Positions 57,073-64,000 of a DNA stretch of 64,000 nt are shown piece after piece. The notes under the pieces are model-generated. The model worked only from the letters and a program-made list of their open reading frames with translations. It ran no database searches and was not told the origin of the DNA. The translations under genes and the position numbers were made by a program. Source of the stretch: an uncultured Alcanivorax sp. (GTDB taxonomy: Bacteria > Pseudomonadota > Gammaproteobacteria > Pseudomonadales > Alcanivoracaceae); assembly GCF_947258575.1 (NCBI RefSeq), contig NZ_CAMYIV010000004.1, positions 186,001-250,000 on the forward strand. Reading direction: 5' to 3'. Position 1 is the stretch's first letter, and each line of letters opens with the position of its first letter.

Positions 57073-58440
57073 TTACCGTTTCTCCAATACCACCGGCAAA
57101 CCATCCTTGGGCATGATCAGCGGCACCTGTTGCACCGGCATTTCGTAGCCCGGCTTCAGGCTGACCTTGTAGCGCTGCAGAAAGTGGAACAGGAAGGTCT
57201 TGGTTTGCAGCTCGGCAAAGTTCAGGCCCAGGCACTTGTGGTGGCCACCGCCGAAGGGAATCCACTGGTAAAAGTGTTTTTTGTGCTCGGCGCGTTCGTT
57301 GTTGAAACGTTCCGGGTCGAAGGTGTGCGGGTTGCTCCAGTACTCTTCCATGTAATGGGTGAACAGGGGAGAGAGGTTGACCAGGGTGTTGCGCGGCAGG
57401 GTGTGGCCCTGGAAGGTCACTTCCTTCACGGTGCGGCGCGGGAAGGCGGTCAGCGGTGGTCGCATGCGCAGGGTTTCGCGGAACACCCAGCCGGTCTTTT
57501 CCAGTTTGGCCAGGTCGTCGTAGTCCAGGCTGTCCTTGTTCAGGTCGGCCATTTCTTCGGCCAGCTGATCCTGCCAGTAGGGGTGCTGCGCCAGCAGGTA
57601 GATGATGGAACAGAGGGTGCTGGTGGTGGTGTCGTGGGCGGCGAACAGCAGGAAGATCATGTGGTTCATCACGTCCTGATCGCTCAGGCCGCCTTCTTCT
57701 TCAGCGGCCTTGCACAGCTCGCTGAAGAAATCCGGGGTCTCGCTGGCCCGTTTCTGCGGAATCAGGTCGGTGACGAATTTTTCCAGGTAGCGGCGTCCTG
57801 TCATGCCCCGGTGCCAGAGGGTGCCGGGAATCGGCAGGCGTAATACCGCCAGGGAGGCATCCGCGGAGTCGATAAAGGATTTATTTACCTTGTCGGATTC
57901 CGGGCCCATGTCCAGGCCGAAGAAAATCTGCGCGCCCACATCCAGCAACAGCGCCTTGATATGGTCGAAGAAGCTGAGCGTTTCGCCGGTTTGCCAGGGC
58001 TGGATCTGGCTGCTGATATGGGCGTTCATGCGGTCCAGGTAGCTGGCCAGTGCCGGCTTCTTGAATGCCTGCTGCATGATGCGGCGATGAAATTTATGGT
58101 CGGCAAAGTCGCGCAGCATGAGCCCGTCGGTGAACAGCTTTTCCAGGAACGGGTTCCAGGCGGCGCGGCTGGAAAATACGTGATCCGGGTCCTTGAGGAC
58201 AAACTCGTTTGCCTCTGGCCCAAGCAGGGTAACGCCGCGTTGAAACAGCACCGATCCCTTGGAGACCAGACCGTATTTTGCGGCCCGCCGGGTGACCAGC
58301 TTGTGGTAGTCCTTGAGGAACTCGATGGTGTCACCCAGTAACGGCGTACCATAATCCCCCGGAATATTGTCCAGCTTGCGTTGTGGCAGGCGCGGCAGAC
58401 GGGCGGCATCCTGCTGGGCGGTTTCCATGCTGCTGCTCAT
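57073..58440 (-). CDS. Cytochrome P450
   Basis: A 455-residue soluble P450. The I-helix oxygen site reads LFAAHDTTTSTL, the K-helix ExxR is FRETLRMRPP, and the haem loop is PFGGGHHKCLGLNFAE (Cys ligand). The order and the PGDYGTPLLGDTIEFL start resemble the CYP120/CYP51-CYP26-like group of bacterial P450s, which act on retinoid, sterol or long-chain substrates, rather than the CYP153 alkane hydroxylases. No ferredoxin or reductase gene is adjacent, so redox partners must come from elsewhere. It is divergent from moaB. Start at 58440 with GGGAG upstream. Confidence 0.9.
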   Translation of the reverse strand: MSSSMETAQQDAARLPRLPQRKLDNIPGDYGTPLLGDTIEFLKDYHKLVTRRAAKYGLVSKGSVLFQRGVTLLGPEANEFVLKDPDHVFSSRAAWNPFLEKLFTDGLMLRDFADHKFHRRIMQQAFKKPALASYLDRMNAHISSQIQPWQTGETLSFFDHIKALLLDVGAQIFFGLDMGPESDKVNKSFIDSADASLAVLRLPIPGTLWHRGMTGRRYLEKFVTDLIPQKRASETPDFFSELCKAAEEEGGLSDQDVMNHMIFLLFAAHDTTTSTLCSIIYLLAQHPYWQDQLAEEMADLNKDSLDYDDLAKLEKTGWVFRETLRMRPPLTAFPRRTVKEVTFQGHTLPRNTLVNLSPLFTHYMEEYWSNPHTFDPERFNNERAEHKKHFYQWIPFGGGHHKCLGLNFAELQTKTFLFHFLQRYKVSLKPGYEMPVQQVPLIMPKDGLPVVLEKR

Positions 58441-58597
58441 TGTCAGCTCTCCCGATAAACACGTTGTATAGCGTCAATGTACTGTGAGCATACTGTGGCG
58501 AACAGGGGGCTGTTGGCAGCGGTCAATGCGGGATGTGCTGTCCAGCCACCATGGCATGGCTCGTGCTAGCATTGGCGCCATCATCAAGGAGAAATCT

Positions 58598-59110
58598 ATG
58601 TCCAAGCCCGCGGCAGCCTTCGAGCCCCTGGCCCTGGCGGTATTGACCGTCAGCGATACCCGTACCCCGGATAACGACACGTCCGGGGACCTGCTGGTCC
58701 AGCGTCTGGAGGAAGCCGGCCACCACTTGCAGGCCCGCCAGATCGTCAAGGATGACATCTACCAGCTGCGCAAGGTGGTGTCCGACTGGATCGCCGACGA
58801 GCGTATTCAGGGCATTGTTACCACTGGCGGCACCGGCTTTTCCGGGCGCGACTCCACCCCGGAAGCCCTGGGGGTTTTGTTCGACAAGCACATCGAAGGT
58901 TTCGGTGAACTGTTTCGCCAGGTCAGTGTGGAGGATATCGGCTCGTCCACGATTCAGTCCCGTTGCCTGGCCGGGCTGGCCAATCGCACGGTGATCTTCT
59001 GCCTGCCCGGTTCCAATAATGCCTGCGCCACCGGCTGGGATCGCATCATCCGCGACCAGCTGGATGCCCGTCATCGCCCCTGCAACTTTGTCGCGCAGAT
59101 TCGGCGTTGA
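58598..59110 (+). CDS. moaB: Molybdenum cofactor biosynthesis protein MoaB
   Basis: A 170-residue MoaB/MogA-type protein, which adenylylates molybdopterin before molybdate insertion. Motifs: LAVLTVSDTRTPDNDTSGD, the GIVTTGGTGFSGRDSTPEAL nucleotide loop, and CLPGSNNACATGWDRIIRDQ. The ATG follows AAGGAG. It lies 37 bp upstream of moeA, as part of the same transcript. Confidence 0.93.
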   Translation: MSKPAAAFEPLALAVLTVSDTRTPDNDTSGDLLVQRLEEAGHHLQARQIVKDDIYQLRKVVSDWIADERIQGIVTTGGTGFSGRDSTPEALGVLFDKHIEGFGELFRQVSVEDIGSSTIQSRCLAGLANRTVIFCLPGSNNACATGWDRIIRDQLDARHRPCNFVAQIRR

Positions 59111-59147
59111 GAGCGATGACAATGATGAAGGATGGAAGGATGCGACG

Positions 59148-60368
59148 ATGAGTTTGATGCCGGTAGAGGACGCCCTGGCCCGGTTGCTGGACAGCGCCGC
59201 GCCGTTTGCCCGTGTGCAGGAGATCGCTGTTGGTGACGCCCGTGGCCAGTACCTGGCCCAGGACGTGGTGTCCCGCGTGGATGTGCCCGCCTTCGATAAC
59301 GCCGCGGTGGATGGTGTGGCCCTGCGCTATGCGGACCTGGACGAGCCGGGACTGACCCTGCCCATGCCGCTGCGCGTTGCCGCCGGTGACCCGCCGGGTA
59401 CCCTGATGCCGGTGCAGGTGGCACGGATCTTCACCGGCGCGCCGGTGCCCGCCGGGGCGGATACCGTTTTGATGCAGGAAGACTGTGAGATTGCTGACGG
59501 CCGGGTAAGGCTGCCGGCACAGGCGTCGGTCACCGATGGGCAGAATATTCGCCCGGCGGGCCAGGATGCCCGGTTGGATGAAGTGGTGATGCGCACCGGC
59601 CAGCGCCTGACTCCCCAGGCCGCGGGGCTGATTGCGTCGGTGGGCGTCTCCCGGGTGCGGGTGTATGCCCCCAGGGTGCTGGTGCTGACCAGCGGGGATG
59701 AACTGCAGGCCCCGGATGAGGCGCCGTTGCCCGGCAGGATCTACGACAGCAATGGCCCGCAACTGGAGCAGCTGCTGATTCAGAGTGGTTTTACCGATGT
59801 GCAACGGGAGCATCTGCCCGACGACCCGGCTATTATTCGCGCCACCCTGAGCCGGGCTCTCAGCGACCCGCAGCAGCGCCCGGATGTGATTATTTCTACC
59901 GGCGGCGTGTCCGTGGGCGAAGAAGATCATCTGCGTGCGGTGCTGGAACAGCAGGGCCAGCTTGATTTCTGGCGCTTGGCGATCAAGCCGGGTAAGCCGT
60001 TCACCTATGGCAGCGTGGATGGCATTCCGTTTTTCGGCCTGCCCGGCAACCCGTCTGCCGTGCTGGTCTGTTACCTGATGCTGGTGTTGCCCACCTTGCG
60101 TCGGGGCTGTGGTGCCGAAAATGTCTTGCCGGCACCGTTCCGGTTGCCGGCGGATTTTTCTGTCAAAAAAGCCGGCAAGCGGCAGGAATATTTACGCGTT
60201 CGCTGTGTGCCGAAGAACGGCAATATGATGCTGGAAAAACACCCCAATCAGAGCTCCGGCATGTTGAGCTCTGCGGTGTGGGCGGACGGGCTAGCGGTGG
60301 TGCCGGTGGGAGAAACGGTAGCGCCGGGAAGCATGCTGGCATACTGGCCGTTTCCGGCACTCATGTAG
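59148..60368 (+). CDS. moeA: Molybdopterin molybdenumtransferase MoeA
   Basis: A 406-residue MoeA that inserts molybdate into adenylylated molybdopterin. Visible blocks are FDNAAVDGVALRYAD, RIFTGAPVPAGADTVLMQED, VLVLTSGDEL, RIYDSNGPQL, ISTGGVSVGEEDHL, and FFGLPGNPSAVLVCYLM. The start at 59148 (MSLMPVEDAL) fits the family, though the ribosome site is weak. Together with moaB it provides the last two steps of Mo-cofactor synthesis. An inverted-repeat element follows five bases after the stop. Confidence 0.93.
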   Translation: MSLMPVEDALARLLDSAAPFARVQEIAVGDARGQYLAQDVVSRVDVPAFDNAAVDGVALRYADLDEPGLTLPMPLRVAAGDPPGTLMPVQVARIFTGAPVPAGADTVLMQEDCEIADGRVRLPAQASVTDGQNIRPAGQDARLDEVVMRTGQRLTPQAAGLIASVGVSRVRVYAPRVLVLTSGDELQAPDEAPLPGRIYDSNGPQLEQLLIQSGFTDVQREHLPDDPAIIRATLSRALSDPQQRPDVIISTGGVSVGEEDHLRAVLEQQGQLDFWRLAIKPGKPFTYGSVDGIPFFGLPGNPSAVLVCYLMLVLPTLRRGCGAENVLPAPFRLPADFSVKKAGKRQEYLRVRCVPKNGNMMLEKHPNQSSGMLSSAVWADGLAVVPVGETVAPGSMLAYWPFPALM

Positions 60369-60372
60369 AAAA

Positions 60373-60452
60373 GTAGGGTGGATTAGCCTAAGGCGTAATC
60401 CACCAAAAAAAACGGCAAGCGGTGGATTACGCCTGCGGCTAATCCACCCTAC
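60373..60452. repeat. GTAGGGTGGATTAGCC...GGCTAATCCACCCTAC inverted repeat
   Basis: Left arm GTAGGGTGGATTAGCCTAAG and right arm CTGCGGCTAATCCACCCTAC, arms about 33 bp with few mismatches and a short A-rich loop. Similar sequence is common between genes of proteobacteria. It lies between moeA and the PhnA-like gene. Confidence 0.8.
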
Positions 60453-60478
60453 GGTCGGTACATTGATGGAGTAAACGA

Positions 60479-61057
60479 ATGACCCTGGAATCCACCCTGC
60501 TGGCGCGAGCCGACTCGGCCTGTGAATTGTGCGGTGCCGGTGAGGCGCTGGCGGTGTATGCGGTGCCGCCGGAAGGGGATGGCACGGCGGCGCAGAGCGC
60601 CTTGTTGTGTGAAACCTGCAGTTTTCAGATCGACAATCCCGGCAATGAAGATATCAACCACTGGCGTTGCCTGAACGACAGCATGTGGAGTCAGGAGCCG
60701 GCGGTGCAGGTATTGGCCTGGCGTATGCTGACCCGGTTGCGGGCGGAAGGCTGGCCCCAGGATCTGCTGGATATGCTCTATCTGGATGACGAGACCCTGG
60801 CCTGGGCCCAGGCCACCGGCGAAGGGCAGAGCGACGACGAAAAAGTCGAGCACCGTGACAGCAACGGCGCTGTGCTGGAGGCCGGAGATAGCGTCACGCT
60901 GATCAAGGATCTCAATGTGAAGGGCGCCAACTTCACCGCCAAGCGTGGCACACCGGTGCGCAATATCTCGCTGGTGCAGGATAACCCGGAGCAGATTGAA
61001 GGCCGGGTGGAAGGCCAGCGGATTGTCATCCTTACCCAGTTCGTGAAAAAGAATTGA
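60479..61057 (+). CDS. PhnA-domain protein
   Basis: A 192-residue protein with an N-terminal zinc-ribbon-like pair of CxxC motifs (CELCGAG and CETCSFQ) and a C-terminal PhnA/YjdM domain (HRDSNGAVLEAGDSVTLIKD, LNVKGANFTAKRGTPVRNIS, EGQRIVILTQFVKK). Despite the name, PhnA-like proteins are not phosphonoacetate hydrolases in most genomes, and their role is unclear. Its stop overlaps the start of cobU (TGATG), so they are coupled. Confidence 0.87.
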   Translation: MTLESTLLARADSACELCGAGEALAVYAVPPEGDGTAAQSALLCETCSFQIDNPGNEDINHWRCLNDSMWSQEPAVQVLAWRMLTRLRAEGWPQDLLDMLYLDDETLAWAQATGEGQSDDEKVEHRDSNGAVLEAGDSVTLIKDLNVKGANFTAKRGTPVRNISLVQDNPEQIEGRVEGQRIVILTQFVKKN

Positions 61058-61587
61058 TGCCACATTCCCTGATCCTCGGTGGCATCCGTTCCGGCAAGAG
61101 TTCGCTGGCGGAACGCTTGGTGTCGGAGCAACCCGACCCGGTGGTTTACGTGGCCACGGCCACCGCCGGCGATGGCGAAATGAGTGAGCGTATTCGTCGC
61201 CACCAGCGACGCCGCCCTGCCAGCTGGGGGCTGGTGGAAGAACCGGTGGAGCTGGGCAGCCTGTTGAGCCGCCAGGCCACCCTGTCACCGCCGCCCTGTG
61301 TGTTGATTGATTGCATGAGCCTGTGGGTGAGTAATCTGTTGCATGCGGGAGATGTGGTTTTTGTGCGCGAAAAGGAAAATTTCCTGACGGCGTTGGCAGG
61401 CTATCCGGGATCGGTGGTGATCGTCAGTAATGAGGTGGGGCTGGGCATCATCGGCATGGACCCGCTCACTCGCCGCTTTGCCGATGAGCTGGGCTGGTTG
61501 AATCAGGCGTTGGCGAAAAAATGTGATCGGGTGGTGATGTCGGTGGCGGGGATTGCGCAAACGTTGAAGGGGGAGGCCTGCCCGTAG
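61057..61587 (+). CDS. cobU: Adenosylcobinamide kinase/guanylyltransferase
   Basis: A 176-residue CobU/CobP. The P-loop is GGIRSGKSSLAERL (residues 8-21), followed by VYVATATAGDGEMSERIRRH, the active His in RRHQRRRP, VLIDCMSLWVSNLL and VIVSNEVGLGIIGMDP. It phosphorylates adenosylcobinamide and transfers GMP to it in the assembly of the cobalamin nucleotide loop. It lies opposite cobC-cobT across a REP element, so the cobalamin genes are not one operon here. Confidence 0.93.
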   Translation: MPHSLILGGIRSGKSSLAERLVSEQPDPVVYVATATAGDGEMSERIRRHQRRRPASWGLVEEPVELGSLLSRQATLSPPPCVLIDCMSLWVSNLLHAGDVVFVREKENFLTALAGYPGSVVIVSNEVGLGIIGMDPLTRRFADELGWLNQALAKKCDRVVMSVAGIAQTLKGEACP

Positions 61588-61743
61588 GAGCTATGCTTGC
61601 ATGGCGAACCTCGCGTAGCGAGGCGGTAACGATCAAGGTTTGTCCCTCGTTGTTTCTGAAACCTGTCGAGTGCTGATATTCCTGATCGCCCTACGGTCGA
61701 TTTCCGCGCAAGCGCGGTTCGCCATGCAAGCATGGGCTCCTAC
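61584..61743. repeat. Composite REP element, copy E (with TATGCTTGCATGG ends)
   Basis: Ends GTAGGAGCTATGCTTGCATG and CATGCAAGCATGGGCTCCTAC, with the inner core GAAACCTGTCGAGTGCTG and CCTGATCGCCCTACGGTCGA. It combines the ends of the simple hairpin family with the core of the composite family. It overlaps the stop codon of cobU. Confidence 0.75.
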
Positions 61744-61768
61744 AGCGGCTTCGTAGAATGGCGGCGGG

Positions 61769-62368
61769 TTAGCCCCCGTGCCTCACCAGGCAACGCAAGG
61801 TGCCATGCTCGGTGTCATCAATGCGCACCTGCGAGCGGCAGGCGAAGGGGACCTGAAATCCCGCCATGGCCTTGCCCGGGCTTAGCCCCAGTACATGACT
61901 CAGCACCATGCGGATCACGCCGCCGTGGCAGACCAGCAAGACCCTCTGACCTTGTAGCGCCTGTTGCCACAGCGCCCAGGCGTCGCCGATACGCTGGTGA
62001 AAATCCTGAATGGTTTCGCCATTCACCGGCGGGTGGTTTTCCGCATCGCGCCAGAAGTTGGCCTGGTGATCACCGTACTCTTGCGCCACCTGTTCCCGGG
62101 TTTTTCCTTCCCAGTCGCCGAAGCTGATTTCCTTGAAGTCGTGGGCCACGGTGAAGGGAATATGCTGCTGCTCTGACAATTCGGCGGCGAATTCCCGGCA
62201 GCGCAACAAGGGCGAGGTGAGGATGTGATCCCACTGATCCCCCGCCTGGATGGCATCGCGCATTTGCTGCCAGCCCAGGTCGCTGAGTGGATCGTCCTTG
62301 TGACCGCGGTACATGTGCCCGCCGGCGGGTTCGCCGTGGCGGATCAGATCAAAAAGGGTGGTGGTCAT
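61769..62368 (-). CDS. cobC: Alpha-ribazole phosphatase-type histidine phosphatase
   Basis: A 199-residue histidine phosphatase. The RHG motif is at FDLIRHGEPAGG, followed by LSDLGWQQM, LTSPLLRCREFA, the Glu in DFKEISFGDWEG, and LLVCHGGVIRMVL with the second His. It would remove the phosphate of alpha-ribazole-5'-phosphate in cobalamin synthesis. Its start is four bases from the stop of cobT, so the genes are one operon, and this context supports the CobC call over a general phosphatase. Confidence 0.87.
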   Translation of the reverse strand: MTTTLFDLIRHGEPAGGHMYRGHKDDPLSDLGWQQMRDAIQAGDQWDHILTSPLLRCREFAAELSEQQHIPFTVAHDFKEISFGDWEGKTREQVAQEYGDHQANFWRDAENHPPVNGETIQDFHQRIGDAWALWQQALQGQRVLLVCHGGVIRMVLSHVLGLSPGKAMAGFQVPFACRSQVRIDDTEHGTLRCLVRHGG

Positions 62369-62371
62369 GGT

Positions 62372-63424
62372 CTACTCCGCGTTGTTGACGCCGGCATCGG
62401 CAAAAGTCGCCATGCCGTTATGCAGGGCGCAGGCGCTGCGAATTAACGGCACGGCCACCGCCGCGCCGCTGCCTTCCCCCAAACGCATGGACAGGTTGAG
62501 AACCGGCTCTGCGTTCAGGGCGTCGAGCAGCCGGGTGTGGCCGGGTTCCCGGGAGTGATGGCCGAACAACAGCCAGTCACGTAGCTCTGGTCGTAACCGT
62601 ACAGCAGCCAGGGCGGCGACGGTGACAATAAAGCCATCCACCAGCACGGGAATGCCTCGGACGGCGCAGCCTATAAGAGCGCCGGCCAAGGCGGCAATTT
62701 CAAAACCGCCCAGGGACGCGAGGACGGCCAGCGGTTCCCGGTTGTTTCCGTGGCGGGCCAGGGCCCGCTCGATCACGGTGGCTTTATGACTGACGCCATC
62801 CGCATCCAGGCCGGTGCCGGGCCCGGCCAGTGCCAATGCCGGCTCGGCCAGCAGGGCACAGGCCACGGCGCTGGCGCTGGTGGTGTTGCCGATACCCATT
62901 TCGCCACCGATAAAAAGCTGGGCATTCTGGTGTGCGGCGCGTTGGGCAGCACGATCACCGGCGGCCAGGGCCTGCTCCAGTTGTGCCGACGACATGGCCG
63001 ACTCGCGGGCCAGATTGGCGGTGCCGGCGGCGATGCTGTCATCAATCACGCCGTCGGTGACAGGCGCCGGGCTGGCGGTACCCAGGTTGATCACGTCCAG
63101 CCGGGCCTGAAGATGCCGGGCCATGACACTGATGGCCGCCCCGCCGGCCACGAAATTGGCAATCATCTGCCCGGTAACCGCCTGGGGAAAGGCGGAAATG
63201 CCCTCTGCACAGACACCATGATCGGCGGCAAACACCGCAATGCTGATGCGGTCGGCAGCCGGTGTATCGGTGTGTTGCAGTGCAGCCAGATCCACCGCCA
63301 GTGCTTCCAGACGACCCAGCGAACCGGCGGGTTTGGTGAGCTGGCCCTGGCGTTCCCGAGCCCGTTGCCGATGGGGGGCGCTGGGGGAAGCCATCGGTTG
63401 TTGCCAGGGGTGAGCTAGATGCAC
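62372..63424 (-). CDS. cobT: Nicotinate-nucleotide--dimethylbenzimidazole phosphoribosyltransferase
   Basis: A 350-residue CobT, which makes alpha-ribazole phosphate from dimethylbenzimidazole. Family blocks are [79 protein letters not shown] and the [14 protein letters not shown] [18 protein letters not shown] 63424 is chosen for its upstream GGGAG; an ATG 30 bases downstream is the alternative. It is the first gene of the cobT-cobC pair. No cobalamin riboswitch was seen upstream. Confidence 0.93.
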   Translation of the reverse strand: MHLAHPWQQPMASPSAPHRQRARERQGQLTKPAGSLGRLEALAVDLAALQHTDTPAADRISIAVFAADHGVCAEGISAFPQAVTGQMIANFVAGGAAISVMARHLQARLDVINLGTASPAPVTDGVIDDSIAAGTANLARESAMSSAQLEQALAAGDRAAQRAAHQNAQLFIGGEMGIGNTTSASAVACALLAEPALALAGPGTGLDADGVSHKATVIERALARHGNNREPLAVLASLGGFEIAALAGALIGCAVRGIPVLVDGFIVTVAALAAVRLRPELRDWLLFGHHSREPGHTRLLDALNAEPVLNLSMRLGEGSGAAVAVPLIRSACALHNGMATFADAGVNNAE

Positions 63425-63553
63425 GGAAAACTCCCGAAAAGGACAGAGGCCGGAAAGCGGCAAATCCTCTGCCCCGGTGGGTAGTGTGTCAAGTTGGCGG
63501 CCGGCCGGGTTGATGCCGGGCCGCCTTCGACACGCCCTTTATTGAGGTGATGG

Positions 63554-64000
63554 TTACTGTTGCGCAAACGCCAGGTCGACGGGCAGCAGGCTGGTGCTGA
63601 CAAACCCGGTTTGGGTTTCCGTCTCAAGGTCGATGACGCGCAGGCCCGGTTTGCTATTGGTGGCATCGGCTACCCACAAACTACCTTGCGGGCCAATACC
63701 CAGGGTGCGCAGGTCCATGGCACTCAGGCCGGCAACGGCGCTGTCTGCCACCACGCCGCTGGTGGGGTTGAAGGCACGCAGGGTGATGTTCTGCCAACCG
63801 CCATAGCTCAGGTAGTAGCCGCGGGTGGCGTCGACGATCACGGTGCTGCCGATCAGGCCGGTGGCGGCGGTATCATCCACGCGCTGTTCCACTGCATAGC
63901 TATTCACATCCACCACATCAATGCCGCCGGTGTAATCCGGCGTAAAGGCACCCTGATTCTGGACCAGCAAGCCCAGGCTGTCGTGGTGAGTCAGACCCAT
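63554..64000 (-). CDS. YncE/beta-propeller-like protein, C-terminal part
   Basis: The last 148 codons of a gene that probably begins beyond the right edge. The text has repeated strands such as LTLRAFNPTSGVVADSAVAG, LGIGPQGSLWVADA and LRVIDLETETQTG, which is the pattern of YncE-like or NHL-type propeller proteins. In cobalamin gene neighbourhoods such proteins are sometimes next to TonB-dependent receptors. Without the N-terminus a signal peptide cannot be checked, and the ATG at 64000 may be internal. Confidence 0.6.
   Translation of the reverse strand: MGLTHHDSLGLLVQNQGAFTPDYTGGIDVVDVNSYAVEQRVDDTAATGLIGSTVIVDATRGYYLSYGGWQNITLRAFNPTSGVVADSAVAGLSAMDLRTLGIGPQGSLWVADATNSKPGLRVIDLETETQTGFVSTSLLPVDLAFAQQ

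Noticed and set aside
63425..63553. Cobalamin riboswitch before cobT
   Set aside because: Neither the B12 box nor the conserved GCCACTG-type core was found in the minus-strand leader.

Overview
The window is a high-GC stretch of about 64 kb of bacterial chromosome. It looks like a marine, hydrocarbon-associated gammaproteobacterium of the Alcanivorax/Alloalcanivorax type. That placement is an inference from gene content: cytochrome P450, Baeyer-Villiger-type monooxygenase, haloalkane dehalogenase, PF10118 metal-dependent hydrolase, gammaproteobacterial YghU, RdgC, GloC and SpeA, and many REP-like intergenic hairpins. No rRNA, tRNA or CRISPR array was found.

Layout. 1-6.2 kb: regulator/enzyme pairs (MerR with a DUF2938 membrane protein, TetR with an alpha/beta hydrolase, AraC with a PF10118 protein), then a secreted M20 amidohydrolase. 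6.2-13.4 kb: MAPEG protein, metallo-beta-lactamase hydrolase, Atm1-like ABC exporter, YghU and a large lipoprotein hydrolase. 13.4-18 kb: membrane protein, SelO, a deaminase, a degenerate integrase-like protein and a 58-residue Flp-type pilin. 18-24 kb: cytochrome bd oxidase (cydAB), arylamine N-acetyltransferase, a GNAT and a diguanylate cyclase. 24-33 kb: haloalkane dehalogenase, aldo/keto reductase, rdgC, an ATP-dependent-zinc-protease-like periplasmic protein, monooxygenase, lipase-like hydrolase, DEAD-box helicase, and a DUF559 gene between perfect 40-bp inverted repeats. 33-41 kb: three short-chain dehydrogenases with LysR and HxlR regulators, a DsbA-like isomerase, an MscS-like channel and a membrane protein.

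41.6-45.5 kb is a visibly AT-richer island: a small Cys/His protein, an attC-like site, a GIY-YIG protein and an 871-residue ABC/Rad50-type ATPase with a CPLC zinc-hook motif. It is the best candidate for a defence-type or otherwise undescribed system here. 45.5-64 kb returns to core genes: speE/speA (polyamines), a Rieske protein, TudS-like DUF523, YjbQ, a Kunitz-type lipoprotein, two MscS-type channels, gloC, a P450, moaB-moeA (molybdenum cofactor) and cobU/cobC/cobT (cobalamin nucleotide loop).

The other main signal is intergenic. At least six families of inverted-repeat elements recur between genes. Several sit exactly on stop codons, and some are modular: the same inner core carries different ends, or the same end is joined to different partners.
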